This document shows, one piece after another, positions 50,172 through 58,712 of a DNA stretch of 64,000 bases (positions within the stretch are counted from its first letter, which is position 1; every line of letters begins with the position of its first letter). Below the pieces are notes generated by a model that searched no databases, was not told where the DNA came from, and saw nothing but the letters and a program-made list of their open reading frames with translations. The position numbers were made by a program, and so were the translations under genes. Source of the DNA: Stackebrandtia albiflava (GTDB taxonomy: Bacteria; Actinomycetota; Actinomycetes; Mycobacteriales; Micromonosporaceae); the NCBI RefSeq assembly GCF_007994225.1, contig NZ_VLLL01000005.1, positions 190,359 to 254,358 of the forward strand. The letters are read 5' to 3'.

Positions 50172-50197
50172 GAGCGTGACGAAGACAGGAGTCGCCC

Positions 50198-50698
50198 ATG
50201 ACCCCCGAGCTCGAAGCCGAGTTTCGCGATTACGTCGCCGCTCGCCGTGAGTCGCTGCACCGCATGGCGTATCTGCTGTGCGGTGACTGGCACCGTGCCG
50301 AGGACGCCGTACAGACGTCGCTCGTCAAGCTCTACGCGGCGTGGAACCGGACGCGCCGTGAGACCGCGGGCGCATACGTGCGCAGGATCATCACGAACAC
50401 CTTGATAGACGACAGCCGCCGGGGCTGGTTCCGGCGGGAACGCGTCACGCTCGCACCTCCGGAGAGCCCGGTGGAGACCGGGCACGACGACCGGCTCACC
50501 GCCCTGTCGGCGCTGTCCGCCCTGCCGCCGAGGCAGCGGGCCGTGCTGGTCCTGCGGTTCTGGGAGGACCTGTCGGTCGTGGAGACCGCCCGGATCCTCC
50601 GCTGTTCCACCGGAAACGTCAAGAGCCAGACCGCGCGGGGGCTCGAGGCGCTGCGCCGTCGCTACACGAGTGAAAGCCTTACAGGAGCCGTCAGATGA
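50198..50698 (+). CDS. SigE-family ECF RNA polymerase sigma factor
   Basis: A 166-residue ECF sigma factor of the TIGR02983 SigE group. Region 2 (residues 10-80) has LHRMAYLLCGDWHRAEDAVQ, TSLVKLYAAW and VRRIITNTLIDDSRR; region 4 (95-155) has LPPRQRAVLVLRFWEDLSVV and TARILRCSTGNVKSQTARGL. AGGAG precedes the ATG. Its stop overlaps the next ATG (ATGA), and that gene encodes a membrane protein likely to act as its regulator. Confidence 0.94.
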   Translation: MTPELEAEFRDYVAARRESLHRMAYLLCGDWHRAEDAVQTSLVKLYAAWNRTRRETAGAYVRRIITNTLIDDSRRGWFRRERVTLAPPESPVETGHDDRLTALSALSALPPRQRAVLVLRFWEDLSVVETARILRCSTGNVKSQTARGLEALRRRYTSESLTGAVR

Positions 50699-52011
50699 AG
50701 CCAGAGGAAGTGAAGAGCGTCTTCCACGACGCACTCGACCAGGTGACGCCGGTCGCCCGTTCCACCACCGACGACATCGTCGTCCACGGCCGCCGGAAGG
50801 TCCGGTGGCGGCGTACGCTCACCGCCGGTGTCACCGCCGCCGTGGTCGGCATAGGCGTGGTCGGTGTCGCCGTGGCGATGCCGACGGCGCCACCACCCGC
50901 CCCGGCGGGGGAGGCCGCCTCGGAGAACGCCACGACCGGGGAGTGCGCACCGGTGTCGGGTGTGGCCCCGGGCGAGCCGGATCCGGTCGCGAAGATGTAC
51001 CAGGACGCCCTGGTCGCCGAGGCAGCCGAGTACTCGTTCCTCCTGCCGGAGTACTTCCTCGGCGACCCCCGCCACGACATGCCGGCCGAGGGCTTCGTCT
51101 ACGACCCGGCGGCGTGCGGGTACGTGCTCGACACGGTGGCGGGTTTCGAAGGCGGACACCAGACCGACATGCTGGCCGCCTTCGTGGCCGTCTACGACCC
51201 GGCCGAGGGGGACGTCGCCGACCGGATGGCCGGAATCGCCGGTTGCGGCGAGATCGACGGTGAGTGCGAATGGGCGCAGGACGCCCCCGAGGACCGGCCC
51301 CGTCTCCTCGTGGACGAGGTGAGGCGGATCCAGGTCGACGAGGACGAGGGCGAACCGCAGCCCATCGACTTCCGTGCGACGCTGACGGCGCTGGAGGATG
51401 GCACGATACTCCACATCGAGGTGTCACCGCAGTTCGGTGAGGGCTTCGAGATCGGTCTCGACCACACGCAGTTGACGGCCATGCTGGCCGCCATCCCGGT
51501 GGGGGAGGAGGCCCCCGAGCTGCCCGGGATTCCCGGCTCCGAGAACCCCGACGACGAGACCCGGCTGATCGAACTCTTCCTGTCCGCGACCGTGGCCGAG
51601 ATCCCGGGCGCCGAGTTGTCGGACACCGACATCACCTTCGAGGACACCGGTGAGGACGGCATCCGCGTCGCCTCCACGACGCTCACCGTGGACGGTGGCG
51701 AGGTCGTCGAGATCGACCTGTGGTCGGCGCCCATCGACGCCCCCGGCGACGGCGGAGCCACCGAGGAGCCCGCCCGGCACTACGCCTTCTGTGACGCGGT
51801 GCCCGGCACGGAATGCGTCTTCACGGCGATCGACGACATGACCGCCGGTATCCACAAGACGGTCCCGGGTGACGCCACCGAACTGTCCGCGTGGCGGTTC
51901 CGCGTCGACACCGCCTACAACTACGGGGTGATCGTCAGGTACGCCGACGCGTCGGGTACCCCGCCGATCGACTTCGCGCAGCTCGACGCCATCGTCGACC
52001 AGTTGAAGTGA
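50695..52011 (+). CDS. membrane protein coupled to the ECF sigma factor (probable anti-sigma or sensor)
   Basis: A 438-residue protein. Residues 1-45 are cytosolic (DALDQVTPVARSTTDDIVVH, then GRRKVRWRR), residues 46-65 form one membrane helix (TLTAGVTAAVVGIGVVGVAVA), and the rest is an acidic exported domain with several Cys (CAPV, CGYVL, CGEIDGEC, CDAVPGTEC). It lacks a clear zinc anti-sigma motif (HxxxCxxC). Coupling by ATGA and topology point to partnership with the sigma factor; the biochemical role is inferred. Confidence 0.82.
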   Translation: MKPEEVKSVFHDALDQVTPVARSTTDDIVVHGRRKVRWRRTLTAGVTAAVVGIGVVGVAVAMPTAPPPAPAGEAASENATTGECAPVSGVAPGEPDPVAKMYQDALVAEAAEYSFLLPEYFLGDPRHDMPAEGFVYDPAACGYVLDTVAGFEGGHQTDMLAAFVAVYDPAEGDVADRMAGIAGCGEIDGECEWAQDAPEDRPRLLVDEVRRIQVDEDEGEPQPIDFRATLTALEDGTILHIEVSPQFGEGFEIGLDHTQLTAMLAAIPVGEEAPELPGIPGSENPDDETRLIELFLSATVAEIPGAELSDTDITFEDTGEDGIRVASTTLTVDGGEVVEIDLWSAPIDAPGDGGATEEPARHYAFCDAVPGTECVFTAIDDMTAGIHKTVPGDATELSAWRFRVDTAYNYGVIVRYADASGTPPIDFAQLDAIVDQLK

Positions 52012-52141
52012 ACACTGCGGCGGTCGCCGGACGACCGCCGACGCCGCCCGCCGGGTTAACGGTCGTCGCACCGGCCACCCGGCGGGCACGGTCGCGCCAC
52101 CCCACTACAGTGCCGTGTCCCGCAGGACGAAGGTGGAGACG

Positions 52142-52690
52142 ATGGGTCTGGGAGTGACGGTGGGCCAGGTGATCGACCGGTTGGCCGCGCTGGAGGTGGT
52201 GGACGCGCCGGAGGCCGTCTCCCGGTTGAGATACGGCACGCCGGACGACGACCTGGGGTACTTCGGGCATGACACGGCGACGGCCGTGGTGGAGTTGCTG
52301 ACGGCGATCGGCGTGGCGGTATCCGTCCACTGTAGTGATCTGGAGGTCGGTTCCGCGTACGAGGGCCTGGCACGGGACGTCACCGCGTGCACCGGGGGCG
52401 CGGTCGCCGTCACCGACGTGGAACTCGACTACCGCGACGGCCGGGACGGCCTACTGCGCTTCCGCCGCAACGGTGAGCCGTGCGAGTGGGAGGTCGACCA
52501 CGAGGATCTCGAGTACTGCGACCTGTCGACCATCACGGAGCGCTTCGGCGAGTTCGATCCGCCCGACGCGCGACGGTGGTCGCTGGTCACGAATCGCGAG
52601 ATCCACGACCGGTACTTCATCCTGGCCGAGCCCGAGGCGCTGGCCGCCATCGCCCGGGAGTACGGGCTCGACCTGTTGGGCTACGACTGA
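52142..52690 (+). CDS. protein of unknown function
   Basis: A 182-residue acidic soluble protein (many Asp/Glu), with VGQVIDRLAALEVVDAPEAV, LGYFGHDTATAVVELLTAIG and a C-terminal ARRWSLVTNREIHDRYFIL. No known family was recognised; the composition recalls immunity or SMI1/KNR4-like proteins, but that is only an impression. The ATG at 52142 follows GGTGGAG; a GTG 27 nt upstream lies too close to its -10 box TACAGT. Confidence 0.68.
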   Translation: MGLGVTVGQVIDRLAALEVVDAPEAVSRLRYGTPDDDLGYFGHDTATAVVELLTAIGVAVSVHCSDLEVGSAYEGLARDVTACTGGAVAVTDVELDYRDGRDGLLRFRRNGEPCEWEVDHEDLEYCDLSTITERFGEFDPPDARRWSLVTNREIHDRYFILAEPEALAAIAREYGLDLLGYD

Positions 52691-52714
52691 CTCCAGCCCC
52701 GGCCCCGAACGGAA

Positions 52715-52745
52715 CCGGCCGGACGCCGCGAGGACGTCCGGCCGG
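52715..52745. terminator. bidirectional hairpin terminator
   Basis: CCGGCCGGACG pairs with CGTCCGGCCGG around a 9-nt loop between two converging genes. Confidence 0.65.
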
Positions 52746-52759
52746 GATGAGTCACCGTT

Positions 52760-54319
52760 CTAGTGGATCAGGACCGGGGCCTTGACCTTGTCGTCGGAGT
52801 CGCCCGCATCCGGTCCGGGCTGCTCCAGCTTCTTCTTACGCAGGAACAACGCCGGGATCAGCGTCGCCAGGATCAGCCCCCACGCCACCCAGTAGGTGGA
52901 CGCGAACGCGCCGGCGGCGTCGGCGAGTCCGGCGGCGACCCCCTCGGGGCCGAGCTGTTCGGCGATCCGGGGGTCCATCCGCGAGGCGATCGCACCCTCC
53001 GCCAACGGCGATTCGGTCAGGCCGTTGGTGAGCAGCACCGACATGATCGCCACACCGATGGAACTGGCGATCTGCTGGGTGATGTTCAACAGGGTCGAGC
53101 CGCGCGCCACCTTCTGGTCGGTGAGGGTGCGCAGCGCGGCCGTCATCAGCGGCATCATGGTGGCGCCCATGCCCAGGCCCAGCACGAACAGGCAGGACAG
53201 CAGGAAACCGTACGAGGAGTCCACGTCGATCTGGGTGAGCGGGAACATGCCCGCCGCGATCAGCGCGAGACCGACCGGCACGATCCGGCCCACCGGGAAC
53301 CGGTCGCTGAGGGCTCCGGCGATCGGCATGGTCAGCATCGCGCCCAGGCCCTGCGGCGCGACGAGCAGTCCGGCGGTCAGCGTGTCCTCGCCGCGGATCT
53401 GCTGGAAGTAGGTCGGTACCAGCAGCAGGCCGCCGAAGAACGCCGCTCCGAACAGCGTCATCGTGATGACCGACACGGCGAGGTCCCGGTTGGCGAACAG
53501 GCGCAGGTCCAGCAGCGGGTGCTTGGGACGGAACGAGTACAGGACGAACGCCACGATCAGTACCAGGCCGGTCACCATCGGCACCCACACGCGGGTCGCG
53601 GTCATGGTGCCCTCTTCGGGGATGGTCGAGACGCCGAACAGGAACAACGCCAGACCGGGGGACATCAGCAGCATCCCGATGAAGTCGAACGACTCGGAAC
53701 GGCGCGGGGAGTCCTTGGGGAGCGCGAAGAACGCGTACACCAGCGCGATGATTCCGATCGGCAGGTTGATCAGGAAGATCCAGTGCCAGGTGACGACGTC
53801 GATGAGCCAGCCGCCCAGGATGGGGCCGAGGATCGGCCCGAGCAGCATCGGCACGCCCATGATGGCCATGAGCCGGCCCATCCGCTGCGGTCCGGCGGCC
53901 TTGGTCATGATGGTCATGCCCAGCGGCATCAGCATGCCGCCTCCGAGGCCCTGCACCACCCGGTAGGCGATGAGCATGTTGATGCTGTCGGCGGCGGCGC
54001 ACAGCACCGAGCCGCCGGTGAACAGGACCAGCGCGATCAGGTACAGGCGTTTGGTGCCGAACCGGTCGGCGGCCCAGCCGGTCAACGGGATGACGGTGGC
54101 GAGCGACAACGTGTACGCGGTCACGGTCCAGGCGACGTGCGCGTAGGAGATCGGGTCGTCCGGTGAACCCAGTTCGCTCTGGAACGTGGGCAGTGCGACG
54201 TTGACGACGGTGATGTCGAGAATCGACATGATCGCGCCGAGGACGACGACACCGGCGACCTTCAGCACTGCTCCGTCTAGTTTCGTATCGGCAGCCGCGC
54301 TGCGGGGGCTGTCCGTCAT
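52760..54319 (-). CDS. DHA2-family MFS multidrug exporter (14 segments)
   Basis: A 519-residue drug/proton antiporter. The DHA2 signatures are SILDITVVNVALPTFQ in segment 1, LTGWAADRFGTKRLYL in the loop 2-3, and GPILGPILGGWLIDVVTWHWIFLINLP in segment 5 (antiporter motif C-like G-x-x-x-G-P-x-x-G-G). Fourteen hydrophobic segments and length fit EmrB/QacA-type transporters. AGGAG lies 5 nt before the ATG. No regulator adjoins. It is transcribed singly, ending at a shared terminator. Confidence 0.95.
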   Translation of the reverse strand: MTDSPRSAAADTKLDGAVLKVAGVVVLGAIMSILDITVVNVALPTFQSELGSPDDPISYAHVAWTVTAYTLSLATVIPLTGWAADRFGTKRLYLIALVLFTGGSVLCAAADSINMLIAYRVVQGLGGGMLMPLGMTIMTKAAGPQRMGRLMAIMGVPMLLGPILGPILGGWLIDVVTWHWIFLINLPIGIIALVYAFFALPKDSPRRSESFDFIGMLLMSPGLALFLFGVSTIPEEGTMTATRVWVPMVTGLVLIVAFVLYSFRPKHPLLDLRLFANRDLAVSVITMTLFGAAFFGGLLLVPTYFQQIRGEDTLTAGLLVAPQGLGAMLTMPIAGALSDRFPVGRIVPVGLALIAAGMFPLTQIDVDSSYGFLLSCLFVLGLGMGATMMPLMTAALRTLTDQKVARGSTLLNITQQIASSIGVAIMSVLLTNGLTESPLAEGAIASRMDPRIAEQLGPEGVAAGLADAAGAFASTYWVAWGLILATLIPALFLRKKKLEQPGPDAGDSDDKVKAPVLIH

Positions 54320-54686
54320 TGAGACTCCTGTGGCGGTGATCCGCAGGGGTAGGGGCCTGCGGGGTTGTTGATGCCGAGTGGGCCGACCCCCCTGGGCCGT
54401 CACTTGGCCGACGCGCGATCCCCGTCACGCGCCCGCTCTCGACAGGTGCCGTGCGATGGTAACCCGTCTCCGGGAGTCTGATACACGGTTTATCCTCGCA
54501 GCTCACGCGCGTGGAAACGGCTGTGCCGCAACGGTTCTGGCCGAATCGGACGGTAGAGTGCCGGACATGATCTCGGCCACAGTGGGCGCCGCGTGGGCGC
54601 GGGCGGCACGCCGTCCGTGGTGAACGCCGTGCGCGCGGTGGCGTGGTCATGCCGGAGGCGCCGGTGAGCTTGCTCACCGCCGGACG
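54320..54686. other. 367-bp region with hairpins and a possible leaderless 18-codon frame
   Basis: The plus strand has TAGAGT (54554-54559), then after 7 nt an ATG at 54567 opening MISATVGAAWARAARRPW, stop at 54621-54623. A GGTGAGC/GCTCACC hairpin (54663-54678) follows. No gene continues; a short RNA ending at 54723 is possible. Otherwise nothing is recognised between the MFS gene and the YbaB-like gene. Confidence 0.35.
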
Positions 54687-54723
54687 CGGAACGGCCCGCG
54701 ACCATCGGTCGCGGGCCGTTCCG
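54687..54723. terminator. perfect 17-bp terminator hairpin
   Basis: CGGAACGGCCCGCGACC pairs with GGTCGCGGGCCGTTCCG around ATC, 7 bp after the minus-strand stop at 54730. It is among the strongest hairpins in the window. Confidence 0.8.
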
Positions 54724-54729
54724 GTGGTG

Positions 54730-55254
54730 TCAGCGCAGGACGGGGGTGGTCCCGCCCAGTGTCTTGCTCTTGACCCGCCGCATCGTGCTGAAGTACTGCT
54801 GGTTGGCGAGCCGGATGGCGATGTTCACCTCGGAGAGGAACTTCTGCGCCGTGAGGGTCTGCAACGCGCCGGGACGGATCCGCACCCGCCACCGTTTGAG
54901 GCCCCGGGTCGCGACCCGGACGTTCGCGCCGGAGAATCCCTCCACCGGGTTGTCGTTGATCTCCTGGTACATCCGCCGCATGTCGCCGTTCCAGTGCTCA
55001 CCCATCGACCACGGCTGCCGCGCGAACCGGTCGACGACCTTTCGGCGTCCCTCCTCCAAGCCCTGGGAGGCGCGATCCAGCGCCGCCGAGACCTCCGAGG
55101 CCAGTGTCTCGGCGTCGCGGTAGTCGGCGAACGCCTCCGGGTCCGCGAACGAGACCGTAGGTTGGCCGCGCCCCCTGATGAGGACGCGGATCCGCCGGTC
55201 GGGCGAGACGGCGCGGATCGTCATCTCGTTGAGGTGTCTGCCCAGTTGTCCCAT
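54730..55254 (-). CDS. YbaB/EbfC-like protein beside a type VII substrate
   Basis: A 174-residue protein. Residues 15-75 resemble YbaB/EbfC: SPDRRIRVLIRGRGQPTVSF, then ADPEAFADYRDAETLASEVS and AALDRA. In actinobacteria such proteins occur in ESX/type VII gene groups with WXG100-like partners. The C-terminal 100 residues are basic and unassigned (NVRVATRGLKRWRVRIRPGA). It is third in the group after the large substrate gene (55985-57727) and a lipoprotein, in the order of transcription. Confidence 0.72.
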   Translation of the reverse strand: MGQLGRHLNEMTIRAVSPDRRIRVLIRGRGQPTVSFADPEAFADYRDAETLASEVSAALDRASQGLEEGRRKVVDRFARQPWSMGEHWNGDMRRMYQEINDNPVEGFSGANVRVATRGLKRWRVRIRPGALQTLTAQKFLSEVNIAIRLANQQYFSTMRRVKSKTLGGTTPVLR

Positions 55255-55294
55255 TACCTCTCCTGCTCACTCCGTTTCGGTCGCGGTGGCCCGC

Positions 55295-55870
55295 TCAGAC
55301 GGTGTCGCCGTCGTCGAGGACGCACCAGCGCTCCACCACCGGGACGGCCTCCAGGGTGGTCTTGCCTCCGTTGCTCTCCGCCCACTCGGGGGTGGGCGGC
55401 ATGTCGATCGTCGTCTCCTCGGAGCGGTACTCGATGCCCTCCTCGTCGGCGACCGCCGCGGGGAGCATGACGTCGATCGTGTAGGGCCGGAACTGCGCCA
55501 GCGTCTCCTGCGCGGGCAGTTCGTCGGTGATCTCCTCGCCGTCGAAGAAGAACCGGAAGTCGGCGGTCACGTTCACCGCGACCAGGTCGGTCTCGTTGCG
55601 CCACTGCGCGTCGAAGACGATGTAGCCGTCGACCTCCTCCCACACGGCACTGCCGACGTAGGCGTTGGTGGTGATCGGTTCGTCGACTCCGGGTGCCTCG
55701 GCCCATTCCGCGCACTCGGCGGGCAGCCCCGCCGTGTCGGAGGGCGACGCCGAGCCGGTGGGGTCGTCGCCGGGTGTGTCGCCGGAACACGCCGACAGCA
55801 GCAGCAGCAGACCGACGACGGCACCGGTCGCCAGATGCCTCGCGGTGAAGAGGTGCGTCCTGCGGTTCAC
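55295..55870 (-). CDS. lipoprotein of the type VII-related group
   Basis: A 191-residue exported lipoprotein. The signal peptide ATGAVVGLLLLLSACSG ends in the lipobox LLSAC, with Cys28 the likely lipidation site. A Pro/Ser/Thr linker follows, then a beta-rich domain (GYIVFDAQWRNETDLVAVNV, TADFRFFFDGEEI) with FRPYTIDVMLPAAVADEEG. GTG at 55870. It sits between the large substrate gene and the YbaB-like gene, 41-115 bp from either. Confidence 0.85.
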   Translation of the reverse strand: MNRRTHLFTARHLATGAVVGLLLLLSACSGDTPGDDPTGSASPSDTAGLPAECAEWAEAPGVDEPITTNAYVGSAVWEEVDGYIVFDAQWRNETDLVAVNVTADFRFFFDGEEITDELPAQETLAQFRPYTIDVMLPAAVADEEGIEYRSEETTIDMPPTPEWAESNGGKTTLEAVPVVERWCVLDDGDTV

Positions 55871-55945
55871 GCGGTCCGCCTTTCCGATGGGTTTCCGATG
55901 GAGGGTGACGGGGGACCGCGTACGGTACCACCGTCCGATGTGGCG

Positions 55946-55977
55946 GTGCGTGACCCGGTCGGGACCGGGTCACGCAC
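55946..55977 (-). terminator. perfect 15-bp terminator hairpin
   Basis: GTGCGTGACCCGGTC pairs with GACCGGGTCACGCAC around GG, just past the stop of the large gene at 55985. Confidence 0.75.
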
Positions 55978-55984
55978 CCGCCGA

Positions 55985-57727
55985 TCAGCCTTCCAGTTCG
56001 ACGAGCTCCTGGTAGATCGGGTCGAGCTTGGCGCGGGCCTCGCCGTCGGTCTGCGCGTAGTCGATCGCCGTGGCCTTGAGGGCCTCGGCCGCCGCGGTGT
56101 AGTTCTGCTGCGAGGTGGTCATCATCTCCTCGTAGGCGGCGTGGACGTCCAGCCACGGTTGGAGGGCGGCGCCGTTGCTCTGGCTGGCGTAGCTGGTGCC
56201 GCCGCTGTAGGGCGGCGTCTCGTAGACCGTTCGCTGCGTGGCCGCCGTCATGTCGCCGTCGGCGTCCCGGGTCGCCTGCCGGCCGTAGATGCTCGCGACC
56301 TCGGGCAGGTGGACCGTCGACGCCTTGAACAGTTCGTTGAGGTCGGCGGCGAACGCGGCGCCGTTGTCGCCGTTGGGGGTGGAGACCCCCATGCCGTCCC
56401 GGCTGCCGGGGGAGAAGCTGCCGTCGCCGAGACCCTTCGGGGCGAAGAACGACTGGTACTCGGTCAACTGGACCGTGTCGCCGAACGACGTCTCCAGGGA
56501 GGCGCCGGTGTTGGACTTGCTCTCGTCGACGCGGGACCGGTAGGCGGTCAGGACCTCGGCGAGCACCTGTTCGGTGTTGAGCACGGTGTCGACGAACGCC
56601 TGGATCTGGTTGTACCAGTTCCAGTAGATGTCGGAGACCTTGTCGCCCTCGATCTTGATCGGGTTGTTCTTCTTCTCCTCGTGGGCGGGGCTCTGGACGA
56701 TGTTGGCCGCCAGGGCGGTGCCACCGGCGACGATGGTGGCGATGGCGGCGATCGGCGCGGTCGCCGGGGTGAAGGTGGAGGCACCCGCGACCATGGTCGC
56801 CACGCCCGCGACGCGGTTGAGCAACAGCGGCCAGTTGGTCTCGCCGCCGCCCCCACCGCCGTCGTGGAACGGGTACATCTCGAAGATGTCCTCGGCGTCG
56901 TACATCCGCATCGAGGACTCGGAACGGACGTTGGTGTAGGCCGATTCCAGGATCTCCACCGACTGGTGCAGCACCTTGGCGGTCATCGCCTGCCCGAGCA
57001 GGATCGACGGCCGCCGCTCCAGGTACGCCCACTTGAAGATCTGTGCGCCCCGGCCCTGCCAACCCTCCAGGAACCGGTCGGCCGTGCGGGCGTCCTCCCA
57101 GTTGTCGTTGGTGTTGAGCCGGTTGTTCAGGTCCTCGGAGAACTGCTCGGAGTCCGAGGTGGACACGTCGATGCTCGACAGTTCGTCGACGTCGCCGTCG
57201 GTGATCTGGCCGACCGGGACCAGGTCGTCCACGGCGAACTCCATCCGCATCCGGGGCGAGATGAAGCCGTGCTGCTGGAACGACCAGGCCGACTCGTAGG
57301 GCTTCTTGATGCCCTCGAACCAGCTGCGGATCTCGTTCCACTTGGGACTCTTGCGCTTGATGAAGACGTAGGGCGTGTCGTACGCGGCGCCGGAGAACTG
57401 GATGACGAGTTGACCGTCGCCGGTCTCGTACGCCGTACCCCCCGCCATGCCCTCCTGGCTGTTCGCGCCGGACGCCTGTCCGCCGCGCATGAAGTACTCC
57501 TTGGCCTCGGCCGGTGAACCGGAGAAGCCGCCCCGTTCGACGACCCACTCCCACGGGTACATGTCGTCTTCGTACACGTGGTGGTCGGTGCCGCCGTCAT
57601 AGATGTCGCCACCCATGTCGAACTGGATGAAACGGTCGGTCACCAGGTCGATGATGGTGTCCAGATAGCTCATGTTCGAGGCGTTGGCCTCGTCCTGTGT
57701 GGGGACGTCCTCGTCAGGGATCGCCAT
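55985..57727 (-). CDS. probable type VII (ESX-like) secretion substrate
   Basis: A 580-residue protein without a signal peptide. A WQG turn lies in DRFLEGWQGRGAQIFKWAYL, two hydrophobic segments (NRVAGVATMVAGASTF and APIAAIATIVAGGTALAANI) sit in the middle, and the C-terminal helix LKATAIDYAQTDGEARAKL contains YAQTD, the YxxxD export signal of ESX substrates. The N-terminal 200 residues are a new type of domain with Trp-rich and acidic segments (DDMYPWEWVVERGGFSGSPA). No EccC or other secretion gene is in the window. ATG at 57727 has CAGGAG 9 nt upstream. Function, possibly a toxin or surface protein, is unknown. Confidence 0.7.
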   Translation of the reverse strand: MAIPDEDVPTQDEANASNMSYLDTIIDLVTDRFIQFDMGGDIYDGGTDHHVYEDDMYPWEWVVERGGFSGSPAEAKEYFMRGGQASGANSQEGMAGGTAYETGDGQLVIQFSGAAYDTPYVFIKRKSPKWNEIRSWFEGIKKPYESAWSFQQHGFISPRMRMEFAVDDLVPVGQITDGDVDELSSIDVSTSDSEQFSEDLNNRLNTNDNWEDARTADRFLEGWQGRGAQIFKWAYLERRPSILLGQAMTAKVLHQSVEILESAYTNVRSESSMRMYDAEDIFEMYPFHDGGGGGGETNWPLLLNRVAGVATMVAGASTFTPATAPIAAIATIVAGGTALAANIVQSPAHEEKKNNPIKIEGDKVSDIYWNWYNQIQAFVDTVLNTEQVLAEVLTAYRSRVDESKSNTGASLETSFGDTVQLTEYQSFFAPKGLGDGSFSPGSRDGMGVSTPNGDNGAAFAADLNELFKASTVHLPEVASIYGRQATRDADGDMTAATQRTVYETPPYSGGTSYASQSNGAALQPWLDVHAAYEEMMTTSQQNYTAAAEALKATAIDYAQTDGEARAKLDPIYQELVELEG

Positions 57728-57839
57728 CGGTGGTCGCTCCTGCATACGTGGTAGGGATCGTGATGCCGATTGGTAACCTAGCCCACCGGTACCACTCGGC
57801 TCCATATCGTTTCCGACCGGTCCGACAACCCGGTTGACC

Positions 57840-58712
57840 TCAGCGAACGCCGCCGCCCGCGGTGATCCCCCGGACGATGTGTCGCTGTGCTATGAAGAAG
57901 AGCACAACGACGGGCACGGTGGTGACCACACCGGCCGTGACGACGAGCTCCCAGTGCCACTGACCGCCGAAACCGAACTGGTCGAGCATCGCCTTCAAAC
58001 CCCTCGGCACCGTGAAGGTGTCGCTGTCCCGCAGGTAGATGAGCGGCCGCATCAGGTCGGTCCAGACGGCCTGGAACTCGAAGACGGCCGTCACGACCAG
58101 CGCCGGCTTCGACAGCGGCAGCGCGATCCGCCGGAACAGGGTCCACGCGCTCGCACCGTCGACCGTCGCCGCCTCGAACACCGAGCGCGGCAGGCCCCGG
58201 AAGAACTGCCGCAGCAGGAACACGTAGAAGGCGCTGCCGAACAGGTTCTGCGCCCACAGCGGGGTCAGCGTGCCCACCTGGTCGAGCTGGTTCCAGATCA
58301 GGAACACCGGGATCATGGTGACCGCGCCGGGAAGCATCATCGAGCCCAGCAGCAGCCAGAACAGCAGGTCGCGTCCCGGGAACTCGTAGTAGGCGAAGCC
58401 CCACGCGACCAGGGTGCTGGTCAGGGTCACGCACACCGTCGCCAGGACCGTGACGAAGGCGGTGTTGGCCAGCCACAACGCCAACGGCGCCTCCTGCCAG
58501 ACCGACAGGTAGTTGTCGAAGGTGAAGGTCTCCGGCAGGATGCGGTTGTCGAAGACCTCGCCCCGGGGTTTGAAGGACGCGCTGATCAGCCAGACGAACG
58601 GATAGACGAACGCCAGCGAGATCGCGGTCAACGCGATGCCGACCAGCCATCGGGCGACCCGCCGCCGGGGCCTCGCCGGTCGCCGTTCTCCGGCTGACGC
58701 GGATGCGGTCAT
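57840..58712 (-). CDS. carbohydrate ABC transporter permease (MalG type)
   Basis: A 290-residue inner-membrane permease with six segments. The EAA motif, which contacts the ATPase, is FEAATVDGASAWTLFRRIALP near residues 185-205. The N-terminal WLVGIALTAISLAFVYPFVWLISASFKP is typical of MalG/LacG permeases. Its ATG overlaps the stop of the preceding permease gene (ATGA). Third gene of the substrate-binding protein and permease operon. Confidence 0.95.
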   Translation of the reverse strand: MTASASAGERRPARPRRRVARWLVGIALTAISLAFVYPFVWLISASFKPRGEVFDNRILPETFTFDNYLSVWQEAPLALWLANTAFVTVLATVCVTLTSTLVAWGFAYYEFPGRDLLFWLLLGSMMLPGAVTMIPVFLIWNQLDQVGTLTPLWAQNLFGSAFYVFLLRQFFRGLPRSVFEAATVDGASAWTLFRRIALPLSKPALVVTAVFEFQAVWTDLMRPLIYLRDSDTFTVPRGLKAMLDQFGFGGQWHWELVVTAGVVTTVPVVVLFFIAQRHIVRGITAGGGVR

